A program made the translations under genes and the position numbers. Source: an uncultured Flavobacteriaceae bacterium (GTDB lineage Bacteria > Bacteroidota > Bacteroidia > Flavobacteriales > Flavobacteriaceae). Taken from it: DNA of 64,000 bases. Shown one piece after another: positions 1 to 8,961 of this stretch (the first letter of the stretch is position 1; every line of letters starts with the position of its first letter). The DNA lies in contig CANMRV010000004.1 of the NCBI GenBank assembly GCA_947500435.1, forward strand, positions 620,001 through 684,000, given 5' to 3'. Below the pieces are notes generated by a model. It had not been told where the DNA came from. It saw only the letters and a program-made list of their open reading frames with translations, and did no database searches.

Positions 1-63
1 AACTCAAGAATAAAAAAGGCATTAGCTTTTAAAACGAAAAGAAACAGAGCCAAAACGGCATAA
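1..63 (+). CDS. C-terminal end of an unidentified protein (cut by window edge)
   Basis: Frame 1 is open from the first base and stops at TAA in 61-63. The 20 visible residues are strongly basic (KK, KTKR, RNRAK) and look like the charged tail of a membrane or nucleic-acid-binding protein. Too little remains to name a family. A small membrane-protein frame follows 27 bases later on the same strand, so the two may share a transcript. The call rests only on the open frame and its composition. Confidence 0.3.
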   Translation, partial: NSRIKKALAFKTKRNRAKTA

Positions 64-90
64 GACTTAACCCCAAATAAAATTTATACC

Positions 91-216
91 ATGATTGTAT
101 TAGCATCTTTAATTCCTGCAGTAGTTCTTACGACATTACTTTTTAGAATAAAAAAAGAAAATAAAATATTAGAACCGATTAAAGTAAAGGTTCAGAATGA
201 TAGAAAACGATTTTAG
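91..216 (+). CDS. small single-span membrane protein, unidentified
   Basis: This 41-residue frame begins MIVLASLIPAVVLTTLLF, a clean hydrophobic span of about 18 residues, followed by a basic tail (RIKKENK ... NDRKRF). The topology fits a small inner-membrane protein with a cytoplasmic tail. It lies just downstream of the end of another plus-strand frame. I do not recognise the family. A chance frame of this length is possible, so the call rests on the membrane-span pattern and the ATG in an otherwise empty stretch. Confidence 0.35.
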   Translation: MIVLASLIPAVVLTTLLFRIKKENKILEPIKVKVQNDRKRF

Positions 217-382
217 TCTTAACGATACAAAGTCCCCCTCTTAAGCCGTTTCTTAACGGTACGGCTTGAGAATTTTGTCACCTATCAATACCATATTAAT
301 TAGTAAAGCATCAAACGATTCCTTGAGGGGAGGTTTGGTGCTTTTTTTGTTGGAAAAATCGAAATAACAACTAATTCCTTTC

Positions 383-410
383 GGAACTGGACTAATGCTT
401 TTCATAGGAG
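383..410 (-). repeat. dispersed 26-base motif, left copy
   Basis: The plus strand reads GAACTGGACTAA, then TGCTTTTCATAGGA. The same 26 bases with one mismatch recur at 59379-59404, next to the gene array on the right. On the minus strand it is preceded by a CAACCACTAACAA stretch. It sits in the otherwise gene-free segment 217-500, downstream of the VOC-family gene. I do not know the family; a mobile-cassette end or a short interspersed repeat are both possible. Confidence 0.6.
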
Positions 411-500
411 CAATTGTTAGTGGTTGGCTTTTTCTTTGCAACTCGCGCGGCATACTAATCTGAAACAAATCCATATATCTTCATTCATAAAAGATTTATT

Positions 501-926
501 CTAATTTTCTGATGCTAAAGTTATTTTCCAACTTATGCCAAATTTATCAATGCATTGACCATAGTAAGCACCCCAGAATGTCAAACCTACTGGTACTTTT
601 ATTTGACCATTTTGGGAAAGCTCGCCAAATAGCCGATCAACCTCTTCTTTGCTCTCGGTGTGAATGATAATAGAAAAAGTTTTATTCTTTACCATTTCCT
701 CATATGCTAATGAGTGGTCTGAACCATTTAACATTGTCTCTTTGCTAAGAGCTAAGGAGACATGCATAATTTTTTCACCCGACTCTTGAAAAATATTTCT
801 TTCAGGTTTCGGTACGTCTTTGTATTTACTAATATGACTGATTTCTTTACGAAAAACTGATTCATAAAAAGTAAATGCTTCTTGACAATTTCCATCAAAG
901 TAGATATATGGATTTATTGTTATCAT
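501..926 (-). CDS. VOC-superfamily protein, PhnB/glyoxalase-like
   Basis: A 141-residue cytoplasmic protein with the layout of the PhnB-type vicinal oxygen chelate fold. It starts with INPYIYFDGNCQEAFTFYE, the typical first strand and helix (strand of 'Y-F-x-G-x-A-x-E-A-F-x-F-Y'), and ends with FWGAYYGQCIDKFGISW, which matches the family's closing 'G-x-x-x-D-x-F-G-x-x-W'. Members bind a metal in the VOC cleft or have lost it; the substrate of this one cannot be read. It stands alone between gene-poor stretches. Length matches the family (about 135-150 residues). Confidence 0.85.
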   Translation of the reverse strand: MITINPYIYFDGNCQEAFTFYESVFRKEISHISKYKDVPKPERNIFQESGEKIMHVSLALSKETMLNGSDHSLAYEEMVKNKTFSIIIHTESKEEVDRLFGELSQNGQIKVPVGLTFWGAYYGQCIDKFGISWKITLASEN

Positions 927-961
927 TAATTTTTAATTATTTCTTTTGATTCTAAAGTTTA

Positions 962-1069
962 TCAATTAAGACCCAAGCCATATTTCATCAACTGGGCAGT
1001 CATCTCTTTTTTTATTTGTTCAGTTGTTTTAGCATCTGTGTATTTGTGCCTATTTCTTATAAAGTAGTA
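962..1069 (-). pseudogene. possible 3' remnant of a lost gene
   Basis: Between two minus-strand genes there is an open frame of 35 residues with no start, bounded upstream by TAG at 1070-1072 and ending at TGA in 962-964. The translation is protein-like: it contains KYTDAKTTEQIKKE and ends MKYGLGLN, with a charged helix and normal flavobacterial codon use. It could be the tail of a decayed gene. It could equally be a chance frame in a 159-base spacer. Confidence 0.3.
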
Positions 1070-1085
1070 CTAAGCTTTATTTAAG

Positions 1086-2678
1086 TTACTCTTTAACCCC
1101 AGGTTGTAAAATCTTATATCCAGTCTTCGCCTTCTCCGCAGCAACCATGTCTTTTACCTCTTTCAATAAAGCTTTTGAATCGTAGATGATTCCATCTTTG
1201 ATGGTATACTTAACACCGCCCTCACGAATAACTTCATTGTTTTCCGTGAGTTTTACAGCTCCCGTGCCGTATAGTACTTTTAAGTTTGCTAGAGGGTTGG
1301 CGTCAACCACTACAAAATCTGCCATTTTTCCAATGGATACCGAGCCTATCTTGTCATCCATGCCGAGTGCTTCAGCTCCGTTTAATGTTGCCGAACGGAT
1401 CACCTCCAAGGGGTGAAAACCTGCTTCACGCAGCAATTCCAATTCACGAATAAAGGCGAATCCATAGAGTTGGAATATGAATCCGGAATCAGAACCTGCG
1501 GTTACCCGACCTCCTCTGTTTTTATATTCATTGATAAATTTCATCCAAAGTTGAAAGTTTTCTCTCCAGGCAACTTCTTGTTCTGTGCCCCAATCATGCC
1601 AGTAACTTCCATGAGAAATTTTGCTGGGCTGGTAAAAATCCCATAAAGAAGGCAAGGTATATTCCTCATGCCATTCAGCGCGACGAGCACGCTGCAAATC
1701 TCGACTTGCTTCGTAGATATTAAAGGTTGGATCTAACGTGAAATCTAGATCTAATAATTCTGTCATCACGTTTTCCCAATGTTCGGAGTAGGGTTTGGCA
1801 GCTTGTGCCCAAAGTTTCCCAGCATTCTCAAAACGGTGTTGTTCGTTTTGGTAATTGTAATCTAACGGATAATCCTGTACTGTTCTATTATCAAAAAGTG
1901 CTTCTGGAAGTCCGTACCAATGCTCCATAGAGGTTAATCCCGCTCGGGCGGAATGCAAGACATTCCATCTAGCAACACTTAGTTGGGCATGGTGGCATGC
2001 CGACCCTAACCCTAGTTTTTTGTTTTCGTCCAAAGCGGCGGCCATGATTTCTGGCTCGGCCCCAAAGAATTTAATTCCGTCAGCTCCTTTTTTGGCATTA
2101 GCGCGCACCCATTCCCTAGCTTGTTCTGCTGTAGAAATTGGAATGTCGTTTAGCGGATTGAAAGTTTTACTAGTTTGTCCGAATCCCGTATAGGCCATTA
2201 TTCTGGGTGCAACGATTTCGTTTTTGGCACTTTTTCGTTTTAAATCCATCGTAAAATCAACACCGCGACCACTGGGTTCACGAACGGTTGTCACGCCATG
2301 GCCCATCCACAGTTTGAAGACATAATCAGGTTCTGCCCCTTGAGATTTTCCGCCAATATGACCATGCATATCTACAAATCCTGGCATTAAATACATGCCA
2401 TTGCAATCGAGCTCCTTGCCTCCAGTTTTCAGTTTTGGTCTTTTGGATTCATCAATAGGTACTCCGTCATAGCCGACTACCTGAATTTTTTTAATGATAT
2501 TTTTTTCAACCACAATGTCAATTGGACCTTGTGGCGGAGCTCCATTGCCATTTACGAGCATTACGCCACGAATAATCAGTTGCGAATGTGGCCCGTCACC
2601 TTGTGCCGATTGTGAAAAGGCCTCAGTTAAACCTACGAAGAAGAGTACTAGAGTGAATAGGATGGATTTTGTTTTCAT
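1086..2678 (-). CDS. secreted amidohydrolase (imidazolonepropionase-like family)
   Basis: A 530-residue metal-dependent hydrolase. Residues 1-23 form a signal peptide (MKTKSILFTLVLFFVGLTEAFSQ), so it acts in the periplasm or outside. The N-terminal beta domain leads into the first metal motif DMHGHIGG (HxH). ADGIKFFG may carry the bridging lysine, CHHAQ and MEHW the later histidines, and TAGSDSGF the catalytic aspartate. The C-terminal IGKMADFVVVDANPL is the usual return to the small beta domain. Amidohydrolases of this group hydrolyse C-N bonds in cyclic amides or act as prolidases; the substrate here is unknown. No operon partner is clear, although the next genes share its strand. Confidence 0.85.
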   Translation of the reverse strand: MKTKSILFTLVLFFVGLTEAFSQSAQGDGPHSQLIIRGVMLVNGNGAPPQGPIDIVVEKNIIKKIQVVGYDGVPIDESKRPKLKTGGKELDCNGMYLMPGFVDMHGHIGGKSQGAEPDYVFKLWMGHGVTTVREPSGRGVDFTMDLKRKSAKNEIVAPRIMAYTGFGQTSKTFNPLNDIPISTAEQAREWVRANAKKGADGIKFFGAEPEIMAAALDENKKLGLGSACHHAQLSVARWNVLHSARAGLTSMEHWYGLPEALFDNRTVQDYPLDYNYQNEQHRFENAGKLWAQAAKPYSEHWENVMTELLDLDFTLDPTFNIYEASRDLQRARRAEWHEEYTLPSLWDFYQPSKISHGSYWHDWGTEQEVAWRENFQLWMKFINEYKNRGGRVTAGSDSGFIFQLYGFAFIRELELLREAGFHPLEVIRSATLNGAEALGMDDKIGSVSIGKMADFVVVDANPLANLKVLYGTGAVKLTENNEVIREGGVKYTIKDGIIYDSKALLKEVKDMVAAEKAKTGYKILQPGVKE

Positions 2679-2716
2679 ATTCTTTTGGATTATTTGATGG
2701 TTGGATTTTTAGATTG

Positions 2717-3424
2717 TTATTTCTTGATAGCCCGTATGTGCATAAAGGCCGGAAATTTATTTAGTTCTTTAAAGTGCCTTCGGTCGTATTTTTCAAATTC
2801 AGGCACAGGTTTAGGTTCGATAAGCTGATCTATATAGAATCCGTTATTGGTAATTGGTTGGATGCATTCAAGTAAAGGTCTTCGGTAACTATGCATCTTA
2901 ATTCGTTTGCCAAATCCACCCCAAGTGGCTTTTACCGCTTCAACCTCAAAATACTTTTTTGATTTGAAATAGAGATACTCAAAAAAGGGGTGTTCTATGG
3001 AAATCACTAAAGAACCCTTCGGTTTTAAAACCCGATAAAATTCTTGTATACTTGCATTCCAATCTTCCAAATAGTGCATGGCAAGGGCACAAACTACTAT
3101 ATCAAAGGATTCATTTTGAAGCATTGCCATAGGTGTGGACAAATCATGAATAAAGAATTTTCCGTTTTCTTTGTTCCTTTTTTTTGCCAATTCCACCATT
3201 CTTGAGCTCATGTCGAATCCGGTTACGGTTGCGCCTTGTTCCAATAATATTTCGGCATATTTACCAGGTCCACAAGCAGCGTCTAGAACATTCTTTCCAT
3301 TTGTGTCTCCAATCAATTCTAGTGTCTGAGGTCTGTCATAATAGGCATTATGCGGCTTATGTTCTATAAGTGCATCATAGCTGTCCGCCAAATCTTCATA
3401 AGCTGCTATTATTTTTTCTTTCAT
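2717..3424 (-). CDS. class I SAM-dependent methyltransferase
   Basis: A 235-residue soluble protein. The SAM-binding motif I is VLDAACGPGKYAEILL at about residues 45-60, followed by the acidic end of strand 2 in VTGFDMSSRMVELA and motif IV in FDIVVCALAMHYLEDW. This is the Methyltransf_11/25 pattern of small-molecule methyltransferases. It lies 11 bases downstream of the secreted peptidase gene on the same strand, so the two are probably co-transcribed. The acceptor substrate cannot be deduced. Confidence 0.85.
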   Translation of the reverse strand: MKEKIIAAYEDLADSYDALIEHKPHNAYYDRPQTLELIGDTNGKNVLDAACGPGKYAEILLEQGATVTGFDMSSRMVELAKKRNKENGKFFIHDLSTPMAMLQNESFDIVVCALAMHYLEDWNASIQEFYRVLKPKGSLVISIEHPFFEYLYFKSKKYFEVEAVKATWGGFGKRIKMHSYRRPLLECIQPITNNGFYIDQLIEPKPVPEFEKYDRRHFKELNKFPAFMHIRAIKK

Positions 3425-3435
3425 TAATCAAATAA

Positions 3436-5970
3436 TCAATTTCTAGATGGGACATTGATTTTATCCCCTAAAAACAAGGCGTTTAAGAAGAGACGATTCG
3501 TTCCGTACCAGCTGCCTCTGAAATTTGGGTTGTCTGCAAAAAGAACCACTCTTCCGCTACCTACTTTACTTACTATAAGCGAAGCAGAAGGTTTGAGATA
3601 CTCTTCCATGTTCTTTTTAGTCAGGAATCCGTCGATATGTGGGTTTTTGGAATACTTGGCTACTGTAGCATATTCGTTCTTGCTCGGCGCCAACCAAACC
3701 GTATTGTTTTTGTACACAGGAATGGAGCTGTCACGGTAACCAAAAGCCAAAGGATGCGTTGTATCTAAATCCGCTCTAAGGATAACTCCCCCAACACTTT
3801 CTTTTCCTAAATTTTCTCCCGCATCCACATATGGCTTTCTATCGACTACTTTGGTCGAATCTTTTTTCAAAGAATCTTTTTCTTTATTGGTCAGTTTCTC
3901 CTTGACCAATTTTTTATCAATTGCCCACTTTGAAGCTGTTCCGATAGTAATCAAAGTATTCCCTTTGCTAACCCAAGCTTTGATTTTTTCTTGCTGTTTT
4001 TTTGTTAAGTTATAGCGTCCAGATACCATTACGAGCGTCGTGTATTTGTCAAAATTGGTGCGGTTGAAATTGCGCAAAGGAATCTTGCTTATGGGCATAT
4101 TCATCCGTGTATCTAACAAATGCCAAACTTCTCCAGCTTCATATGAACGCGTTCCGTTGCCAATGAGCATAGCGGCCTTTACTTTTTTAACGGGTTGAAC
4201 ATATCTGCTCCCCAAATCAACTCCTTTTAAGCTATATCCGGAATTAACTGCATACATGGGTACTTGGTATTTTTGCTGTGCTTTTTGCACCAAATCATAC
4301 ACTTCTTGGGCATTTTTCTTTTGAAGTGACACAGGTACTACCAGTGATCCATAATTAAATGATTTTGATTGGCTACCTACTTTTACGGTAAAAGGTTTAA
4401 AGGCAGAAGAAACTACTAGCCCCTTTTGCTGCAAATAGTTGAGAGCCGCAGGTGCACTATAATCATCCCAGTCAATGACATAGGCATAGTCCGATTTTTG
4501 AACTGCTGAAATGTTTACAAGATTATCGGTGTTTTCTATTTTATCATCCATTTTAAGGCTTGTGACAGGTTTGTACTTCATATTATAGAAGTTAGCCACT
4601 GACCAAGCAGAGGCATCGTAATAAACGCTGTCACGGTATTTTGAGTAGGTTTCAAACATCGTTTGAACCATACGATATTGTGGTTGTTTCGTTGGAACAA
4701 CGTACCGATTTCCCGATTTGTACACATCGATGTCATGCACTAAAAGTTTATCTATGAAAGCTTTGGTTCGGTTTTTATCATAATCATCGCCGAAAGAATA
4801 ACCACGGATTTTACTCTTGGTCGAATTGGTAAGCGCACTTTTAAAGAAATCTTGTTGGTATTTTCTCATATAGGCCTTGTTCGCAACTGCGGTTTTAACC
4901 GTCGTTATACTTGATGTATATTGATTGCGAATTGTAAAGGGAAAGGTGATTTTTCCAAAAGCAGTTTTTTGCTCATGCCCACGCGAACTTGCTTGTTCGA
5001 ACAACAATGCCAGTGCTCCATGTAAATCAGGATAGGAAGAACCATATCCTGGATAGGTACCATCAAAGACTTCTTTCGTAAAATAAAAGGAACCGATGCT
5101 ATCCAAAGCTTTCGCAAATTCAGCCCCGAACATGTTGTTAAGGTCTTCATAGTTTTCTTTTGGCATTATCGGGTCATAGGAGGCATTGGTTTTCATTGGT
5201 TCGAAGAAGTAGCTGGCCTGACTTCCCATTTCATGAAAATCAGTTACCACATTTGGTAGCCATTCATGAAACCATTTAAGTTTTCCGCGACTTTCAGGGT
5301 TGATAGCCAATAACCAATCTCGATTCAAATCGAACCAATAGTGATTGGTTCTTCCACCCGGCCAATATTCATTGTGCTCTGCATCTTGGGGGTCTGTTAC
5401 ATTTGGTGTTCCTTGGTAAGAATTCGCCCATTGCGTATGGCGGTCACGCCCATCAGGATTGATAGTTGGGTCAACCATGACTACAGCGTTATTTATGTAT
5501 TTTAATATCTCCGGATTGTTGGATGCTGCGAAGGTATATGCCGTTAACAACGCAGCTTCTGAACTTGAGGGTTCATTACCATGCACGTTATACGCTAAAT
5601 TGATAAAAATAGGAACCTCTCGGTAATTGGAAACATTTTTTGATGGATCCGCGAAAGCAAGATGTTGCTCCTTTAAATTATCTAAATTGGATAAGTTCTC
5701 AGGACTGGTAATCGTTAGAATTACCAACTTACGTCCTTCATGTGTTTTTCCGTATTGGTATATAGAAGCTCTTTCTGATGTTTCAGCCAATTTCGTCAAA
5801 TAGGCAACGATCAGGTCATGACGGGTATGATGTTCTCCGATACCGTATCCTAAAAATTCTTCAGGTGATGGAACGGATTCGTTAAAAGGATGGAATTTTT
5901 TGAAAAAATAATCTTGTGCTTGCACTGTGGTACTAAAACATAGCACCAAGAGGAGTAATCTTTGTAGCAT
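3436..5970 (-). CDS. secreted M14 family zinc carboxypeptidase
   Basis: An 844-residue secreted peptidase with a signal peptide (residues 1-19, ending VQAQ). The M14 zinc ligands are H130 and E133 in NVHGNEPSSSEA and H246 in DFHEMGS. The substrate-binding DPTINPDGRDRH lies between them, and the probable general base is the glutamate in LLFEQASSRG. The C-terminal half contains a glutamine-amidotransferase-like module (AAMLIGNGTRSYEAGEVWHLL), a common arrangement in large Bacteroidota M14 peptidases. It probably degrades extracellular peptides. It may be co-transcribed with the downstream methyltransferase. Confidence 0.9.
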   Translation of the reverse strand: MLQRLLLLVLCFSTTVQAQDYFFKKFHPFNESVPSPEEFLGYGIGEHHTRHDLIVAYLTKLAETSERASIYQYGKTHEGRKLVILTITSPENLSNLDNLKEQHLAFADPSKNVSNYREVPIFINLAYNVHGNEPSSSEAALLTAYTFAASNNPEILKYINNAVVMVDPTINPDGRDRHTQWANSYQGTPNVTDPQDAEHNEYWPGGRTNHYWFDLNRDWLLAINPESRGKLKWFHEWLPNVVTDFHEMGSQASYFFEPMKTNASYDPIMPKENYEDLNNMFGAEFAKALDSIGSFYFTKEVFDGTYPGYGSSYPDLHGALALLFEQASSRGHEQKTAFGKITFPFTIRNQYTSSITTVKTAVANKAYMRKYQQDFFKSALTNSTKSKIRGYSFGDDYDKNRTKAFIDKLLVHDIDVYKSGNRYVVPTKQPQYRMVQTMFETYSKYRDSVYYDASAWSVANFYNMKYKPVTSLKMDDKIENTDNLVNISAVQKSDYAYVIDWDDYSAPAALNYLQQKGLVVSSAFKPFTVKVGSQSKSFNYGSLVVPVSLQKKNAQEVYDLVQKAQQKYQVPMYAVNSGYSLKGVDLGSRYVQPVKKVKAAMLIGNGTRSYEAGEVWHLLDTRMNMPISKIPLRNFNRTNFDKYTTLVMVSGRYNLTKKQQEKIKAWVSKGNTLITIGTASKWAIDKKLVKEKLTNKEKDSLKKDSTKVVDRKPYVDAGENLGKESVGGVILRADLDTTHPLAFGYRDSSIPVYKNNTVWLAPSKNEYATVAKYSKNPHIDGFLTKKNMEEYLKPSASLIVSKVGSGRVVLFADNPNFRGSWYGTNRLFLNALFLGDKINVPSRN

Positions 5971-6044
5971 TGGAAAGGGTTTAAATTAGTCGTACTAAAT
6001 ATAAGTATAATACGTTGAATTAAAACCTGTAATGCTTGAGGGTT

Positions 6045-7268
6045 TTATGCAGGTTGAATCATAGGAGGAACCTGAGGTTTTATCTCCTTGAATTTAACGA
6101 TATAATGGGTTCCTTTTCGGGTGATATCGCGGACAATAGAACCGCGTAACTGCCGTGCTAAATTGTGGATTAATTTAAGACCCAATGATTGCGTGGTTTT
6201 ATGATTAATGGTTTCTGAGTATCCAACTCCTGTATCTCCAATATTCAATAAATACTCGTCATACTCGCCTTTACGAAGCTTGATGAAAATATGACCTTGA
6301 CTGTCATCCACAATCCCATATTTCAAGGCATTGGTTACAGCCTCATTTATTAACAACCCTAAAGGAATTGCAGTATCAATATTCAATTTTACATCGGGAA
6401 TATCGATATCCAAAGTAATATTGCTACTTGTACCTTTGATAGAACGTACCAAATATTCCGCAAGTTCTTGCACATAAGATTTGTATCCTATTTTCGAAAT
6501 ATCTTCGCGCATGTAGAGCATTTCATGAACCATTGCCATAGAAATGACCCTATTTTGACTACTTTTTAAAAGACTTTTGGTATCCTTATCCGAGACATTT
6601 CTAGATTGCAGACTTAATAAACTCGATACGGTCTGTAAATTGTTTTTTACGCGGTGGTGGACTTCTTTAAGTAAAGTTTCCTTTTCATTGATTTTACGCT
6701 CAAGCTCATTTTTGGTTTTATATAAATTGTGGTGCGCACTTAATAAATTTTTGCCAAAGACTCCTCCTAAGAGATAGACCGAGAATAATACGCTAAGTAG
6801 TGCGAAAATATTTTTTGATTTTTCAGGAACAACATTGGTTGCAAAACTGAAATCAGCAATACTTTGTGAATAGATTAGCACAACTATAAGTAAGCATAAA
6901 TTCAGATATAATGAACCGTATGACTTAGTAGTCACGTAACCCGCAATAACAATAATCGCCAAAACAAAAATGAATGGACTGTTGATACCACCGCTAAACA
7001 AAGTAATAACGCTAGCCCCTGCCAATGTCATTACGGAAACAATATTATAAGTAGTCGTTAGATTCTTATGGTAGTAATATAGAATGGTATTGATGAGATT
7101 CAAAATACCAAAACCTAAAAACACAAAGGGAATAATTTCAGTAATATCTAAGAGAAAAAGACATATACAAGCGAATACTATTGAAAAAGCAGAGGTGAAA
7201 TAATTAACTTTAAGAACCAACCGCGCTTTATCCCTAAGTCGTTCTTCTAGTTTTTTATTTTCTTCCAT
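6045..7268 (-). CDS. membrane sensor histidine kinase, HisKA_2 type (copy 1)
   Basis: A 407-residue kinase. About six hydrophobic segments fill residues 20-185, with no periplasmic domain. A short coiled coil leads to the HisKA_2 box LLKEVHHRVKNNLQTVSSLL, whose first histidine is the expected phosphosite. The ATPase domain shows GLLINEAVTNALKYG (N box), IGDTGVGY (G1) and SLGLKLIHNLARQL. An equally long paralogue lies upstream on the same strand (7498-8721), and there is no response regulator beside either. The signal is unknown; the membrane-only sensor suggests a lipid, membrane or small-molecule cue. Confidence 0.9.
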   Translation of the reverse strand: MEENKKLEERLRDKARLVLKVNYFTSAFSIVFACICLFLLDITEIIPFVFLGFGILNLINTILYYYHKNLTTTYNIVSVMTLAGASVITLFSGGINSPFIFVLAIIVIAGYVTTKSYGSLYLNLCLLIVVLIYSQSIADFSFATNVVPEKSKNIFALLSVLFSVYLLGGVFGKNLLSAHHNLYKTKNELERKINEKETLLKEVHHRVKNNLQTVSSLLSLQSRNVSDKDTKSLLKSSQNRVISMAMVHEMLYMREDISKIGYKSYVQELAEYLVRSIKGTSSNITLDIDIPDVKLNIDTAIPLGLLINEAVTNALKYGIVDDSQGHIFIKLRKGEYDEYLLNIGDTGVGYSETINHKTTQSLGLKLIHNLARQLRGSIVRDITRKGTHYIVKFKEIKPQVPPMIQPA

Positions 7269-7497
7269 GGTCCTAGATTTTGAGGTTGGTTTTTCAAATT
7301 GAGGTAGTCGAAAATTACCAAAACAATTTCACCGTAAAGCTAAATATGTTTTAGCTTATATTCCAATTTATCACATTTTATTTAAAGAACTATATTCCTG
7401 AGGACTTAGGTAACCATAACTTCACTTTTGAAACACTGATTAAGTTGCTCAACTTATAAAGTGACAGATTGCTTGAAAAACCGCCCTTTTGTTTTTA

Positions 7498-8721
7498 TTA
7501 TGCTACGGGACTAAGGGTTTGAGGACTGTCCTTAAACTTGATATTATATGCAGTACCTCCTCTTGATTCATCTTTCACTACAGATCCTTGCAATTGCCTT
7601 GCTAGGTTATGAATTAATTTAAGTCCAAGAGATTTTGTTGTTTTCGAATTTGATTCGTCTGAGAATCCGATTCCGTTATCACTAATTGTCAGTAAATAAT
7701 TGTTATCTCCATTTCCTTCTTCTTTAAGTCCGATTTCTATGAGTCCCTCATTTTTATCCTCAAAACCATATTTTAAGGAGTTGGTAATGGTTTCGTTAAT
7801 TAAAAGTCCTAGAGGAATTGCCGTATCAATACCCAATTGTATATCAGGAATATCAATATTCACATTGATATTATTGCCAGAGCCAGCTACTGATTTAATA
7901 AGAAAGGCAGTAAGTTCTTTTACATAAGGCTTGAAATCGATTTTTGAGAGATTATCATTGGTATACAGCATTTCATGTATGATAGCCATTGAAATCACTC
8001 GATTCTGGCTGCTCTTGATTATTTTTTTAATTTGTTCGTTGGTTGTGCTTCTGCCTTGCATACTAAGCAGGCTTGAAACTGTTTGCAAGTTGTTTTTTAC
8101 TCTATGATGTATTTCTTTTAGAAGTGTCTCTTTTTCGAGGATTTGCGCTTCAATTTCCGTTTTTGATTTATATAAGCGGTGATGCGTTTTTAATAAGTTT
8201 TTTCCAAAAATCACACACAACAAGTAGATGGAAAATAAAGCACATAACAAGCTGAAATGTGCTCTGGATGTTTCGGGAACTTCGTTAGACAAAAAAGATA
8301 TATTTAAGGTTCCTACGATATAAATCATACAAACGATGCTTAAAATTGTATATAAATAGATTTTACCGAAAAGTCTTGTAACCACGTACCCTGCTAGAAC
8401 AATAAGGGCTAGTACGAAGAGAAATGGGCTGTTAATACCTCCACTATATAAAACTATTATAATTGTGCTAAGCAAAGAAAGTAATGATGTGGCCACCGCC
8501 ATTATAAGCAAACTACTATGACGTTTGAATGCAGCTATGTTCAGAAGATTTAAGATGGCATAGGTAAAAAAGGCATGTGGAATAATATGCTTAACCTGGA
8601 GGAGGTATATGCATAGTGCTCCAAAAACAATACTCAGAAAAGATGAGGTATAATTAAATTTTAAGAGCAGTTCGGTCTTATCGCTAAGCCTATTATTACT
8701 TTTTTTAGTCGAATTTTGCAT
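7498..8721 (-). CDS. membrane sensor histidine kinase, HisKA_2 type (copy 2)
   Basis: A 407-residue protein, the same length and architecture as the kinase at 6045-7268. Residues about 20-185 hold six membrane segments, followed by LLKEIHHRVKNNLQTVSSLL and an ATPase domain with GLLINETITNSLKYG, ISDNGIGF and SLGLKLIHNLARQL. Kinase domains are much more similar than sensor segments, which fits tandem duplication followed by sensor divergence. The 229-base gap to the downstream copy holds no recognisable feature, so each copy may have its own promoter. No partner regulator is adjacent. Confidence 0.9.
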   Translation of the reverse strand: MQNSTKKSNNRLSDKTELLLKFNYTSSFLSIVFGALCIYLLQVKHIIPHAFFTYAILNLLNIAAFKRHSSLLIMAVATSLLSLLSTIIIVLYSGGINSPFLFVLALIVLAGYVVTRLFGKIYLYTILSIVCMIYIVGTLNISFLSNEVPETSRAHFSLLCALFSIYLLCVIFGKNLLKTHHRLYKSKTEIEAQILEKETLLKEIHHRVKNNLQTVSSLLSMQGRSTTNEQIKKIIKSSQNRVISMAIIHEMLYTNDNLSKIDFKPYVKELTAFLIKSVAGSGNNINVNIDIPDIQLGIDTAIPLGLLINETITNSLKYGFEDKNEGLIEIGLKEEGNGDNNYLLTISDNGIGFSDESNSKTTKSLGLKLIHNLARQLQGSVVKDESRGGTAYNIKFKDSPQTLSPVA

Positions 8722-8913
8722 TCACCTTTCCTTTAGAAAGTAGGGAAAATCAAGTGACTAGGGTAAGAAGGGGACAATATTATGTAGTAAAGCTACTTTT
8801 AAATGGGTAAAGAGTATTGAAAATGTGGTGAAAGGGGTAATTTATGTGGTATAAACGGGAAATAGCGCCATATACCAGACTCGTTTTGCTCTGAATTACT
8901 GATTTTAAGCAAT

Positions 8914-8943
8914 AAAAACGGCGACCGAAAGGGCCGCCGTTTC
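8914..8943 (-). terminator. intrinsic terminator of secA
   Basis: On the minus strand AAACGGCG pairs with CGCCGTTT around a short loop, and a run of T follows. It lies 18 bases beyond the secA stop codon. Confidence 0.85.
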
Positions 8944-8961
8944 CTATTTTATACTTGGGTT

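Noticed and set aside
253..474. Minus-strand frame of 73 codons downstream of the VOC gene
   Set aside because: It runs through the dispersed 26-base motif and has no protein-like pattern, membrane span or start context. The open frame is explained by the repeat.
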